DNA of 64,000 nt from Tamarix chinensis (Eukaryota; Streptophyta; Magnoliopsida; Caryophyllales; Tamaricaceae). A program made the translations under genes and the position numbers. Of the stretch, positions 20,960 to 34,099 are shown piece by piece (positions within the stretch are counted from its first letter, which is position 1; each line of letters opens with the position of its first letter). The notes under the pieces were generated by a model. It ran no database searches. It worked only from the letters and a program-made list of their open reading frames with translations, and was not told the origin of the DNA. The stretch spans positions 27,299,590 through 27,363,589 of the forward strand of contig CM060180.1 of assembly GCA_030549775.1 (NCBI GenBank), in the 5' to 3' direction.

Positions 20960-21330
20960 TTTTTGGTCCACTGGCTATAATAGTGGCCAACCGCGTTTTA
21001 CCTTGGAGTAGTATTTTCGGTCTATCGGTTATAATAGTGCGGTTCCGAGATCGATAAACCAAACATTATATGGTAATAAATCATGAAAAAGACATTGATT
21101 ACTTAGAGTAGATCACCATGTGGGTTGGAGCCAGGTTAGGATGATTTCCGGTCCACTGGCTATAATAATGGCCTAGTACGTTTTGTTTGGAATAGTATTT
21201 CCCATCCACCGACTATAATAGTGGCCAAGTGCATTTTTTCCCAGAGTAGTGTTCCCGATACACCGGCTATAATAGTGTCCAGGTGTGTTCTGTCCTAGAA
21301 TAGCATTTTTGGTGCACAGGCTATAATAGT
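20960..21330 (+). repeat. dyad mini-repeat array in LTR-A (CCAC-TGGCTATAATA-GTGG type)
   Basis: Six copies of a motif close to CCACCGGCTATAATAGTGG begin near 20968, 21030, 21150, 21206, 21258 and 21312. The first two are separated from the other four by about 100 bp that repeats AATAAATCATG...ATTACTTA. Each motif is followed by a GCGTTTT..CC-like linker. The CCAC and GTGG ends are complementary. Confidence 0.75.
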
Positions 21331-22825
21331 GGAGTTCCTATACTCATATGGATATAAATCGAAGATTGTGTGAAGATGGAACTAATGGCTAATTAAGACA
21401 CTCATGGCTTGAATACAATTGCGATGAATGAACTAATATATCTTACGAATGTGTGCAACTATTCAAGTGATTATGGTATTTCAGATGGTGTATGTGCACC
21501 CCAATGATTACGTGTTTGATGTATGGCATTTCTTACATGTTAGTATTGTATAAAGGGTAACTCAGTACTATAGTACTGAAGGGATTCCTTTCTTGGATCC
21601 CTACCTATTCAATGGGTAGTGTCTTTTGCAGGTTAAACTGCATATTACCTTCGAGATTGAGAGCATAGGGTTATCCAAGGCCGTTAACCATGTTTCAAAT
21701 TGGGAAGTATTTCTATGTCTTTCATGAAACGTTTTGTATTTCTTTTCTACTAAAATTTTCTTTGTAACCAAGATTAGTGGATTTTTCCTTGGAAGGAGAA
21801 TTAACCTTCCTAACTATTGTGCTACTCTGATTTGTAAAATGTTTTTTATAATTTAATTAGAGTATGTTTTCTAGCCTTAGCACTTAGTAATGGATCGGTG
21901 GAAGGAAACCGATCTGGTACTAAGTGTGGCAGTAACACCTCAGAGTCTATTGTACTTACTTCCGCATAAACCTTTTAAAAATAAAATTTTTCAGTAGTGA
22001 ATTTTGGGGGGTGTTACAATACCCTAATAGTGTAGAAGAAAATGCACGGCGGTTATACATTAAACCTGCCATGTATACCCTTAACAAATAGTTACCTCTG
22101 TCATTAAGGGTATACAAGGTGCTTTTAATGTATAACCGGCGTGTATTTTCTTCTGCACTATTAGGGTATACATGACGATTATACCTTATAATTGTTGTGT
22201 ATACCCATGCTCTCTAATTTTTTTTACTTTATTATTTTTTAACCAGAAACAACCAACAACTTTTCACTTTACCTCTCAATATCCAAATAGCAACGTTCAA
22301 AGTGATGAAGTTCTACAACCGTTGTTGGTCTTGTCACTTCTTTTCGCCACCGTTCTTGCTCATTTTTCCTCCTCTTTAATTCATTGTTGTTTCCTTTATC
22401 TCTATATGCTCACAATATTTTCATTAATCTTTATCTTCCTTTCTTTGAAGTTTAAGCTTTGTGTATAATTTTTTCATTTTTCTGAATCTTGCTTGTGTTC
22501 TTACATATTCTAACCTCTTCATATATATTTATACTATTTATGATGTTGTGATGATGTATATCTATATATTCTATGTTGCTATTTTTTGTGTTGATATGTT
22601 TTATAAATGTATATTATCAAACTATATATTTTGAAAAATAGAGTATATAAACAAAATAGATAATACTCTATAGAAATTGTGGTATTGTTACTAGTACAAA
22701 TGTTGTTGTGGTGTATATATATTCCGATTATGTTGGTGGTTTTTTGCTTGACTTGGCTAATATTATAAAAATTTACATATTTTTTTGTAATTTAGGGGCT
22801 GAACTATACTTATTTCTTATTATAG

Positions 22826-25720
22826 ATTGTAAGTGGATACATGCAAGTAAGTTGTCTAGAGAATATATAAACGATGTTCAATACCTTATTAATTTAGCCA
22901 TTAAACATTCAAAGGATCAACTATGGAATTTTTTTCCATGTGTAGATTGTGAAAATATGATAAGAAGAGGGGTAAATGAGATATGGGATCATCTCATTAT
23001 CTTTGGAATTTAGAAGAGTTATACTAGGTGGATATGATATGGATGGCCACTTCTTAATGAACCTAGTATGGTTGACCATGATGATGTTGAAGTTGCAGAT
23101 GATTTTTCTTATATGAAGGACTTGACCAACAATGTTAAAGAAAATTTTAGAGACCATCTAGAAATGTTTGAAAAGTTGGTTAATGATTCGGAGATGCCTT
23201 TTTACAATGGTTGTACTAAATTTACAAAATTATCTATCATTTTACAACTATATAATTTGAAGGCGAGTAATGAATGTAGCGATAAAAGCTTCACCTATAT
23301 TCTTAAGCTCTTGAAAGAGATTCTTCTAAAGGACAACATGCTTCCTCCCTGTACTTATGAAGCTAAGAAGATTCAATGATCTATGGGTTTGTATTATGAA
23401 AAGATTCATACTTGTCCTAACGATTGCATTTTGTATTGTAATAAATATGCATCATTAGATATTTTTCCTTAGTGTAGAATGTCAAAATACAAGAAGGCTA
23501 AGGTTCCTAATAAGGATGTGTGGTACTTTCCAATTATACTACAATTCTGACACATGTTTTTGTTATAAGTTAAATGCAGAGAACCTTATATGGCATGTGA
23601 AAGGAAGATTTTTTATGGCAAGCTTAGACATCCACCATATTTTCCTCCATGGAAGATGATTGCTTTTGGATACCCTGATTTTGGTAGTGAAGTTAGAAGC
23701 CTACGGGTTGCACTCTATTCAAATGGAATGAACCCTTTTAATAGAAATACCAGTTTTATTTTATAACCTGTTATTCTGATGATCTACAATTTCCCCCCAA
23801 CATTATGCATGAAGAGGAAATGGATGATGCTATCCTTACTTATATCTGGTCCAAATCACTTGGGTAATGATGTTGATGTTTATTTGGCTCCCCTTATTGA
23901 GAATTTAAAGTACATATGGGTTTATGGAGTTGAAGTAGTTGATGTACGGAGCCAAGAGTCATTTAACTTAAGAGTGATGTTATTTTGTACTATAAATGAT
24001 TTTTTCACGTATAGTAATATTTTTTATTATACTGTGCATGGACACTATGCATATCCTATTGGTGAATATAACACAAATTTTCTCCGGCTACCAAAGAATA
24101 GGAAGACTTCTTATTTTAGATATCGTAGATTCTTGTCTATGAATCATCATTATCACAGGCAAAGAAAATCTTTTAATGGAAAAGGTGAAGAAGCAAGATA
24201 TCCTAATTCTCTCATGGAATTTCAAGTATTTGACAAAGTAAAAGACTCAAAGGTATCTTTTGTAAAAAAATAATAATAAGAAAATAGTCCCTTCAAGAGG
24301 GTGTAAAAAGAGGTAAATCTTCTTTAACCTTCCATAATGGAAGAACTTGCATGTATGACATTATCTTGGTGTAATGCATATAAAAAAGGTATATGATTGT
24401 CTAATTAGCACACTTTTGAATGTGCTAAAAAATATAACTGATGGAATCAATGCTTGGTTGAACTTGGTCTACATGGGTATAAGAATAGAATTACATCCGC
24501 AGAAGGTGGGAAATAGAATTTTTTTTACCTCCTTCATGTTATAATATTTCCAAAAAAGAGAAGATTTCTTTCTATGAGTGCTTGTAAGAGAGTGAAGGTT
24601 CCCAAAGGATATTAATCAAATGTTAAGAAACTTGTTTTGATGAAAGATTTGAAGTTAGTAGGTATGAAATCTCATGATCATCATATTCTCATTCAAGATT
24701 TATTGCTAATTGCTATATGTTCTATCTTACCAAATCGAGTTTGAAGTGTCTTCACCATATTTTATTTATTTTTCAAGGTAACTATGTGGTAATGTTATTG
24801 ACCCTAAAAGGTTGGAAAAATTGTAGAGTGAGATTGTGACTATATTATACCAGCTTGAGATGTACTTTCCTCCATCATTTTTTATAATCATTATTCATTT
24901 AATGGTTCACTTGGTTAGGAAGGTTAGATTATGGGGTTCAATTCATTTTCATTGTATGTATCCATTCGAAAGGTATATAAAATTCTCAAAAGGATATGTG
25001 AGGAATCCAAACAAGCTTGAAGGTCACATTACTAAGAGTTATCTAGTAGAGGAGGTGATATAATTTTGTTGTGAGTTCTTACCCAATGTTAATATGATAG
25101 GCCTTCCTAAACCACGACATTTAGATATAGAGGAATAAGGGAAAGGGTGCAAAGGATTTTTTATGGTCATCATTGATGATGACCAATTTTTTCACAATCT
25201 CACCTCTATGTCCTTCACAATAGAGATGATGTTCAACCATATATGGATAAACACATGGATAATTTAAAGGCTTCAAATCCATCTAGGAGTGAGAGATAGA
25301 CACAATAGTTCTTTTTTGGAGTAGTTGTCATCTCAACCATTTGAATTTGATATTAATTTGTATTGGTTGTCACACCCTCTTCATAAGAAGTGATGTTATA
25401 CACTTCATATATAATCAATGGTTGTGATATCTACAAAAAGGATCAAGATAACAAAAGTAATATACAAAATAGTGGTGTGACTGTAATATCAAAATCTTTG
25501 CATATATCAAGTGCATACCAAAGATAAAAACCTTTTTTATGCATCAATAACATTCTATGAGGTGATAGAGTGCATATGGTTATTGGATTACACCACTTTT
25601 AGAGTTCCCTTATTCGGGTGCAAATGGATTGCCAATCAAAATGGGGTTTGTACTAAGGAGGCTGAATTTACAAGGGAAGGTCTTATAAGGTTTGGTTAGA
25701 AGCAATACCCATTTATATTA
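22826..25720 (+). pseudogene. CACTA-2 TNP2-type transposase, many stops and frameshifts
   Basis: The recognisable order matches the transposase of CACTA-1. At 22826-23040 there is a transposase-associated domain (KWIHASKLSREYINDVQYL, then NEIWDHLIIFGI). At 23068-24270 comes the TNP2 core, with YNLKASNECSDKSFT, EKIHTCPNDCILY, FPPTLCMKRKWMMLSLLISG and DVDVYLAPLIENLKYIW. At 24836-25063 is DUF4218 (QLEMYFPPSFF, then HLMVHLV and YPFERYIK). At 25511-25699 is DUF4216 (IECIWLLDYTTFRVPLFGCKW). Frame changes and stops are spread over the whole length, so it is inactive and clearly older than CACTA-1. Confidence 0.8.
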
Positions 25721-26100
25721 TCCTCACAAGAAAAATAATTATTCTATGTTAGTGACCTACTTGGTAAAGGGTGGTCCATTGTCTTAAATGCAAAAAAATG
25801 GGGAGATGACATACAAGGGGAGAATGTTTTAACTACTAACTTACCTTTCTCATCTAACTATGATGACATTAACGATGACCTTTGATATGATTGCGAAGAA
25901 TGATTCTATGTACTTAAATCAGGGTTTTTGCATAAATAGGGCACACACTACAAATTAAAAAATTATAGATGAAAGGTTTAAGTACTTCCTATGTTTTTTT
26001 TTTCTGTCCATAAAGGTTAATTTTTTATATTTGGACTATATCTCATCATATATTCCTTTAATTACTTCCTTATCTATAATTTTTATTCATTATTTCAAGT

Positions 26101-28566
26101 ATGGATCCACATGAAGATGATACACATGCTCAAGAGGTTGGAAAAAATCAAAGAAGATGGAGAATCATATTGACACAAATTGATAAAAGTAGAGAAAGGG
26201 ACATTGTGATTAATATTTATTCTGATGAGTTAGGGTATCTAGTGGGTAAGAATATGGATTTTTTTCATTGATTATTGTAACTCTAGGGCTCACACACACA
26301 TCCCCATCACTTATTAGACTTGGAGGGATGCTCAAAAAAAGTTAACGGACAGGGTGTGGGATGATACTATGATATGATTTGAATAGTAAAAATAGATATG
26401 AATTGTTTTTTTATTACCATATGATAATTTAATTTTATGCATATTAACTATTTAATTTTTAATATTATAACAAGGATGTATTGTTGAAAAATATAAGAAA
26501 CTTGTTATGAGTCAAGTTATAATGTCATGGATAAATTAGAAGTCGTGAATGACTAAAAACCATATGTATGTAGCTTATGGTACTATCATGTCTATAGCCC
26601 TAGATATCTATAGAGATGTGATCACCCTTGACCAATGGAGAGAGTTTTGTTTATAGAAGACTTCAGAGGAATATGAAGTATGTAAGAACATATTATTATT
26701 GAATTATGTTACAATTCAAACTAAAATAATCTATATATTTAATGTGGTAGGTAAAGAGTGCTAAGAATAGAGCTAATGTAGAGAAAAACATTTATGTTCA
26801 CAAGATAGGGTGTAGATGCAACAAGGTAGCTAGAGAAGCCTTGGGGTGTGTGTGTGTGTGTAATTCTCTTATGATCTAATATTATTACTAAGTTTTTTTA
26901 CTTGATGTAATAGGATAAACAACTGATAGAGAAAACAGAGCTAACTCAGAACTCATATGTACCCCTAAAGCGAGTTGATGTTTGGATATATGTTAGGGTA
27001 AATAATGGAAAGCCTTCCAATGATCTGACTCAATGGATGGTTGAGAAAATTTTAAGGTGAATAATATTTCTCTTTACTTGGTTTGATATGGTTACTTATA
27101 TTTAACTATTTTCTTACTTTTAATAGGAGGGTTTGAGAAAGGACAATCCTTCCGGTGCTTTTGGCAAAGAAGGCCTAAACTACATTTTGACACATACATT
27201 GGGAACTTAAGAGAATGGTGGCTAATGTAGTATATATAATTACGGGTTTAGACTATATAAGGTATATGGATGTCACCCTAGTTTTCTCCCTTCGAAGGAT
27301 AAATTTGAACAGATGGAGAAAGAAATTGTGGCATTATGGGAATCACAAGATGTAATCTTTAAAAGGTTGGAGAGTATGTCCTCATATTCACAATGTCAAG
27401 TTCAACCCTCCACATATAGAGTCCCTAGACCCTTTTTGGAAATTGATGAGGTAATATACTACACTATACTCTATGTACTTGAATGTATTTTTTTTTCCAT
27501 AACTTGAATCTTTTAACTATTAATTATAGGTTTGGTATCCTTGAGACTTGCAATTCATAGAGGATGGGCCTATTGTAGAAAATGTTATTGCATATATTGA
27601 GTTAAACTCAATCCTTTATACACAACCATTGAGGGTTGACAAATTTTAGGTCTCAATTCATAGTGTCTTCAATATATACTTAATAGAGTCAATGCCACTT
27701 GATATAGCATATAATCGCAAAGAAGAATATATGCTTGTACTATATTTACTAGTCGTGCAATTCGTTTGATGGCCAAGTAACCTTGTAATTATCAAGAATG
27801 AAGTAATATATAATTTTTCAATTTTATATTACATTCTTGATACTGAAGTTATAAATATACGATATAATAATTATGTCATCTACTCTTTATTACTTAGGGC
27901 AGTCATATTATTGCAAAAAATATTAGTAAGAGGGAAAACAAAGATATGGAATATGCAAAAGTCCACAAAGACTTAGGAATAAAAACAATAATCAAGCATC
28001 GTGACCTATCACCTCAATTTAGGTTGCATTTGGATATGACAATTTCATTGGATGACAATTCTATTAGGATTCCTCTTCCTGCGGATTTGCATATGAAATT
28101 AGAAGATGTGAATATCTGGATTGGTACAGAGGATATATTTGTTACAAGGTGAAATGTTTAAATATAAACTTATAATTACATATGCGATATAATTTAAATC
28201 CTTTCACATTTAAATTTATTTTAACTATTAGCAAAAAGTATTATTTTGGTACTAAATATGTAATTTATTCTTTCATGGCTATAGATTCTTAAAAGATAAT
28301 TTATTATCTAATGTCTTGGATGGGTCTGATGTATATAGATTTCTATGCTCAGACACTATATCTAATGAAAATGATAATATTGAATGTGTTATATATGTGA
28401 TTAACGCGATGAAGATGGCTCCACAATCCCTCTTGTTTGCTCCATTTTCCTTAGATATACATTGGGCATTAGTAACATTGCAACTATCTTTAGTTACTAC
28501 ATATTGGATGGATTCAATTGATGGAAATCCTAGTTATATTCCAAAATCACTTGTGGAATGGTAAAT
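26101..28566 (+). pseudogene. CACTA-2 Transposase_24-like / Ulp1-like gene remnant
   Basis: Pieces appear in the expected order: MDPHEDDTHAQEVGKNQRRW (26101), then the eroded Transposase_24-like region (26930-27060, YVPLKRVDVWI...VRVNNGKP). A coiled stretch follows at 27313-27450, then LHLDMTISLDDN near 28027. An Ulp1-like block is at 28380-28560 (PFSLDIHWALVTLQLS, then YWMDSIDGNP), in which H-W and D-S are the usual histidine and aspartate positions. The downstream Cys exon is not recognisable. Introns are intact-looking in places but frames are broken. Confidence 0.6.
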
Positions 28567-28609
28567 ATTTATATATATAATGATATTAATTAAAATCACA
28601 CACACACAT

Positions 28610-28613
<4 letters not shown>

Positions 28614-28645
<32 letters not shown>
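28614..28645. repeat. (TA)n microsatellite in CACTA-2
   Basis: An uninterrupted TA run preceded by a CACACACACA stretch at 28598-28607. Confidence 0.9.
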
Positions 28646-28648
<3 letters not shown>

Positions 28649-30719
28649 ATATTTGTATACTACATTAATTAGGTTTTTTAAGACTTATTTTGGACCACAA
28701 AAAAAAAATAAAGGGCATCACCACCCCGCATGTCTAGAAAAAAAAGTAAGGTTTGTAGTTTTTATAATTTAATAATATAATTTAATTTACGTTTTTTAAT
28801 GTCTAAGACAACAAGATAATATAAGATATGGATACTATTCATGAAGGAAATCATTTAAAAACATTAGGTAGGATAAGGAGAAGTATGTATTTACTTTATT
28901 TAGTTCATATTAATCATGATTAGCTATATAAATTAATACTAACATGGTAATTTCCATCTTTTGTTGTTTATCAACCTTTTGAACTTTTTAAATATGATAA
29001 TAACAATATTAATGAAGTTAAGAAAGAATTTTTAGATTTTGTTACAAGTGTTTATGATGATTATTTGTCGGATCATATGTACTTCTTTAACTTTTTTTTA
29101 CCTAGAGTGTAAATATGATTGAAAAAGAATTTTGTATTAGGTTTTGTATGCAAGGTGTATAATGAAAGTATATAATCGTGTAATTATTCCTAACTTCTTG
29201 CTGTTTTGGATGAGGCATGATGCTGGTGAAAAAATCTTAAAAACATATGCAGTTTTTTGTAGAAAAAAATATGGTATGGCAACAATCAAAGTTATGCTTA
29301 AAAAGATAGGGCATACACAACAATTATAGACAAAAACTGCCGTGTACACCCCTCACACTCTCAGCTGCTGCTAAGAGGGGAAATACACGACGGGTTTTTT
29401 CCATAATCGCTATGTATGTTTACTTATGCACCACAGTGTTTTCAATTAAATTATCGTATAAATTTTCTCCTTCTCCCATTTTTCCCCCGGTTTTTGCTCG
29501 CCACCGCCAACCGCCGCTTACACTGCCGCACTGCACCCCCTGCGCCGCCTTCTGCCACCACCTCCTACTGCCCTGCACCATCACGCCACCCCCTCGAGCC
29601 CCTACACTTGCTCCCTTCTCCACCTCTTCTTTTTCTCCCCACTTTTCTCCCTTATCGCCAAGCCTCTTGCAACCGCCCTGCTCGCCGTCGTCCGGCCACC
29701 TCTGCCGCTACCAAAACCACCAATTCACACCCTGCAACCCCCTCTACCACCCCCACACCTTCTTTTCCCGAAACCATCCCCTTCACCTCTCCATTTTTCC
29801 CCTCTCTTTTCCTTCCTTCTCAGCCACGCCCAGACCGACAGCCATCTTCGCCGCCTTGCCGTCACCGTCTCCGCTGCCCTCTGCCGCCGTGAAACCATCC
29901 CTAGCCACCACCTACACCCCCTCTTCACTTCTGCACCATTCCCTTGTCTTGAAACCTCCCCCATATACCTTCTTTTCTAGCCTAAAGACCCTAACCCGAA
30001 AATACCAAATCTTGCCTCCTTTAACCCCCTCTTCGAGACTCCCTCCTTTTTATTTTGAAACCTCCCCCATCTACCTGCTTAAGTATTTTAATATAAAATT
30101 TTGAAGGTATAATAGCATTTTAAGTTAAGTGTTTCATTAATTAAGTTTTATAAATTTTTATGCTTTGGTTTTTCCTACTCCAAACATGATAAGTTTTGAC
30201 ATTATTTTTAGGTATTGGTTTTGCTAATCAAAGCTTTGAATCTTTAACCGGGATACCGGTAAGGTTCGATTTTTGCCGGATTAAGGTAATCGTTAATCCT
30301 CACTTAAATACATGGAAAAACGTATGCTAGCACATTAGGGATTTTAGTATGATTTTATGCATGTTTTGTGTTGCCTAGTATGATATACATGGTTGCTTAT
30401 ATTGATTGATAAAAAGAAAAGAAAATAAAATTATGATAGCTTTTGTGCCATGTGTAGAGATGATACTTAAGGAATGAGTTTGATATTTGATGGAAATGTT
30501 AAATGTTTGTCTATGATGTATTATGTTGCTAATGCATGAATAATGTTATTGTCTAAGGGTATTTTAGTAATACTCTTATGTAAGTATGTGATCTAATATA
30601 TATAGTTGCTAATGAGTATTATGTTGAATAATGACAAGTTGGTGGAGTTAAATGATAAGAATGAAGTGCTAATATTAGTATTTTATGTAGTGGTGGTAAA
30701 TTCATAAAAGTGGTGTAAT

Positions 30720-31135
30720 AAAGGGGTTAAGTGGAAATTTTATAAGTGAAAAGGGTATTTTGGAAATTTTGTAGTAAAGGGATATTTTGGTAATTTTGAA
30801 AGAAAGGGGTAAACTGGTGATTTTGTAAGCAAAAGGGTATTTTGGTAATTTCAAAAGAAAGGGGTGAAATGATAATTTTATAAGTAAAATGATAAAATTG
30901 TAAGTTGTGAGAAAGGAGGGTATTATGGTAATTTTTGAGGCAAAAGAACAATATGGTAATTTTATGATTTAATGGCAAAATGATAATTTTATAAGTAAAG
31001 GGGTATTATGGTAATTTTTGGAGAAAAAGGTAAAGTGGTAATTTTGGAGTCAAAGGGGTAATATAGTAATTTTATAAGTAAGTGGTAAAAATGGTAATTT
31101 TGGAAGTAAGAGGTAAAATAGTAATTTTGGATGAA
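30720..31135 (+). repeat. short imperfect tandem repeat, GGGTATTTTGGTAATTTTG type
   Basis: About a dozen imperfect units mix AAAGGGGTA and TGGTAATTTTG with unit lengths around 30 bp. A related but less regular block occurs in LTR-A (TTTTGGTAATTTTG at about 19591 and 19735). Confidence 0.75.
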
Positions 31136-31379
31136 GGGTACTGAGTAGCTTTATGTACCAGTATGACCAGGGTACATTTGCGTCCCTGGGTTCGTGGTTG
31201 AAGGGTACTGAGTAGCTTATATACACCGGTACGACCCGTGTACCTTTGTGTCCCGAGTTCTTGATCTCCCGTCCGAGGCAAATAAATAGACTTGTTGTGT
31301 TGATTAAAGAAAGGAAAGATACTCATAATGAAAGTGGAATATTAAAGAGCCGGGCCTAGATGACTTATGATATTGAGTA

Positions 31380-31745
31380 CCGATCCACCGGATATAATAG
31401 TGGTCCAGGAGCGTGTTGCCCTGACAAGTGATATTGAGTACTAGTCCACCGGATATAATAGTGGCCCAGGAGCGTGTTGCCCTGGATGATGTTGATATAT
31501 ATTCCGATCCACGGGCAATAATAGTGGGGGTCCCGAGCTCAATAAAACCAGTTATGTATGTGAATAAAGTTATGGAAAAATACTAATTACTTATAGTGGA
31601 ACACCATGTGAGTCGGGCCAGACCGGTCCACCGGCGAATAATAGTGGCTAGGAGCGTTTTGCCCTGGAGACCGATCCACCGGCATATAATAGTGGTTAGG
31701 TGCGTTCTGCCCTATAAGTGACTGATCCACCGGTTGTAATAGTGG
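31380..31745 (+). repeat. dyad mini-repeat array in LTR-B
   Basis: Six copies close to CCACCGGATATAATAGTGG begin near 31386, 31447, 31508, 31627, 31677 and 31726. Linkers contain AGGAGCGTGTTGCCCTG. As in LTR-A, the array is split in two by a stretch with AAAATACTAATTACTTATAG. In copies three and four the centre reads CGGGCAATAATAG and CGGCGAATAATAG. Confidence 0.75.
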
Positions 31746-32419
31746 GGCTCTCGCACTCACATGGATATAAAATATGAGATTGATTGAATGATGACGGAAT
31801 AATGGCTTAAGGCCCGAATGTATTGATTTTACACTATGACATGGCTTAAGGCCCAAAAGTATCGATCGTGACTTATAACTTGTTATATATGTGATTGTTA
31901 TGTATGCACCTCTTATTACATATGTATATAGCTTGCATTATGTGTTGCATTGCGGGCCTGTTTTTAAGTGTGGTATTAAAGGGTTACTTAGTACCATAGT
32001 ATTGAAGGGTTTCCTTCGTGGCCCCCCTGCCTATTCAATGGGCAGTGTCCCTTGCAGGTCTTTTCAGGTGCTACTCAAGTGGGCAATGGGAAAGAGAGTA
32101 AGTAATTATCCGGTACCGTTAGGCTTTTTCTCCTTCTCCTTTAAATTCCTGGTTTTTAGTGTTAATGTTGTTAAAGTAACCACCACTGGTGGATTCTATT
32201 CCTATAAATGATTTGATGCGCTACTCTAATTTAAAAATGGATTGTAAGTTGTATTTTATGCATTTAGCCTTAGCACTTAGTACTGGAACGGTAGGAGTGA
32301 ACCAGACTGGTACTAAGTGTGGCGGTAATATCCCCAAAATTCATGATTTTATAATTTGTTTCTGCTAACTCTTTCAAATAAAACGAAATTTTTCAGTAGT
32401 GAATTTTGGGGGTGTTACA

Positions 32420-33100
32420 AAGTGTGGTAGGATATTGTCAGTTGTTGGAATAAATTCACAATAACCAGGGATCATGATAAATAACTAATCTTATAATAAG
32501 CCAAAAAGTAACTCGACTTTTGATATATGCTAAATGTTGATGAAGTTATTAATAAGACATTAATACTTAAAATAAAATGACGCATGAGTCAGGATCTTAA
32601 AATTATTCAAATTAATTACTTGGTCCCAACATAAGATGACCTTGCTCTATCTAATTGCACACTTAAGAATTAGAGTTTTACTAGTGGCTAAAGCGTATTT
32701 TATCCAAAACGTAAGAGTATGAGTAAGGTTAACAATATTTTCCTTATCTACAAGAAAATGAGAGAGTAATATTACTATTGGTTCCTTGACCTCAATGCAT
32801 TAATAAGACCTTTTTGTTGATCACCAAATTACGAATATTTAATATGAATGCATCTTAGGTAGTTCTCTATCATGATTAATGTGCCGCAGTAATTTTCCTT
32901 AATGTGATCTTACGTGATGTGTTATTTACCCTAGTGATATATAACTTTGTTACCTTACTCAATATACAAATATTGACCATATGTTTTTAGGTTTTTCTCA
33001 TTCCCGTGAGTAGACGAGCTTGTTATTAACGTGCATGTATTTGATGACCACTTTGGGGACTTTGATGTTCTGCATGTAGAAGAGTGACTTATTGTTGGGT
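32420..33100 (+). mobile_element. possible older relic of the same LTR family (LTR-G)
   Basis: GTTATTAATAAGACATTAAT then ACTTAAAATAAAATGACGCA, followed by TGAGTCAGGATC (about 32536-32600), aligns with the LTR-B stretch GTTATGGAAAAATACTAATT ... CCATGTGAGTCGGGCC (31570-31620). The resemblance then fades. It could be the right part of an element into which LTR-B inserted. Confidence 0.3.
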
Positions 33101-34099
33101 TGTGAATGGAGAGTATACGATATTTGATAGTTAGAATTTTTGTCCAAAAACCTTATGAGCTCTTAATTCTTTGGGTTCCATTTTATTGCATTTTGATTAA
33201 CATTGTATTCAAAAGTTATATCTATACCTTTATCTCTATTTTATAAAATTCCTATTAATATTTGTTTATTTTATTTAAATTCTCATTATGTTATACCTTA
33301 TACTTAATATGAGAACGAAATGATGAACCATACTTGTATCAGGTATAAAGATAACATTTGATTATTTTATATTTATTTTTTGCAAAAAAAAAATTAAAAA
33401 TTAGTTGCAAAATTTAAAGTATTATAGTAAGTACTCTCTTTTTTATTACTTTTTATTATCTATAATGTGGCATTTTACTTATTTCGCCAAATAAAAATGC
33501 CATGCATAAAATGTTTCTAAGTTTCTACTAAACAATAAAACATAAATATCCAACAATGCCCCCTCCCCCAAAAAATCTAAATACTAGTGTCTCATCCTTC
33601 AATAGCTAACTTTTAACTAAACCTTTAAAAGTTTATACAAAATTTAGTAATTTTATTCACTAAACAATGTACAAAAGCCAACCAAGATAACCAAAACTAC
33701 AACTTTCCCAAACGCATTATACAAAATAAGTGTTTTCATGTTTAATAATACAAAGAAAAATATTGTTTTCCTTCCTTGTATAATCCAAACAACAAAATAT
33801 ATAGATTCTTTATAACCTGAAACTGGTATTAGGTTTACGTTGGTTTGTGCTAAACACCCCCCCCCGGGGATAAAGGTCCTAGTTTAACATAGGCTAACCA
33901 TATTCTATACGATGCATTACAATGAAGGAAGACACTTCTAGCCATTTCCTGTTCACACCGGCAAAATGACAGCTTGCCTCGATCACAAACCATGTTAACA
34001 ATTCAATCCGGGAGGAACAATTCGCAGCTGACACCCGTTATACGCTATTCGAATTTCAGTACAATATGCAGTGAGAGCAAACTTGACAACTAGCACACA
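33101..34099. other. AT-rich spacer, no gene seen
   Basis: The stretch contains poly(A) and poly(C) runs (about 33855-33866) and no coding or element signature. Confidence 0.35.

Larger units (their letters stand above)
16923..22018 (+). mobile_element. LTR-A: 5.1 kb solo-LTR-like element inserted in CACTA-2
   Basis: It starts TGTAATAACC and ends GGGGGGTGTTACA. The 5-bp flanks are ATACA and ATACC (4/5 match). No gag, pol or tRNA primer site was found. Internal order: start, pyrimidine-rich tract (about 17190-18510), tandem repeats (about 19390-19830), TATAATAGTGG dyad repeats (20960-21330), then a terminal part with CTTAGCACTTAGTA and CACTAGTG-like TTTCAGTAGTGAATTTT. The same order is seen in LTR-B and, inverted, in LTR-C and LTR-D. 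Long LTRs beginning TGTAACACC are common among plant Ty3-gypsy chromoviruses (for example Tekay/Del), which is my best guess. A non-autonomous element is an alternative. Confidence 0.65.
16780..29430 (+). mobile_element. CACTA-2: decayed CACTA (CMC/EnSpm-type) DNA transposon, split by LTR-A
   Basis: 22019-29430 carries the broken remains of a TNP2 transposase, a Transposase_24-like region and an Ulp1-like protease, in the order found in CACTA-1. Subterminal repeats with GCCGTGTA / GGTATACA cores occur at 22040-22200 and 29300-29400. Matching motifs (TTGCCGTATATATCC near 16839, GGTAATACACAACTATTATA at 16881-16900) lie left of LTR-A at 16800-16920. LTR-A (16923-22018) therefore appears to have inserted into the left subterminal region. 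The outer ends are eroded and placed only approximately. Confidence 0.7.
29440..32419 (+). mobile_element. LTR-B: left-truncated relative of LTR-A
   Basis: It ends GAATTTTGGGGGTGTTACA at 32419, like LTR-A, and holds the same internal order: C/T-rich tract (29450-30080), AT-rich stretch with GGGATACCGGTAAGGTTCG near 30250, GGTAATTTTG array (30720-31135), dyad mini-repeats (31380-31745) and a CTTAGCACTTAGTACTGG terminal part. The first few hundred bases, including a TGTAA start, are missing next to the right end of CACTA-2. Long proline-rich ORFs in the C/T tract are not genes. Confidence 0.6.

Noticed and set aside
29412..30104. 230-codon ORF with signal-like start and proline-rich body
   Set aside because: It spans the junction of CACTA-2 and the C/T tract of LTR-B, and overlapping frames are equally open.
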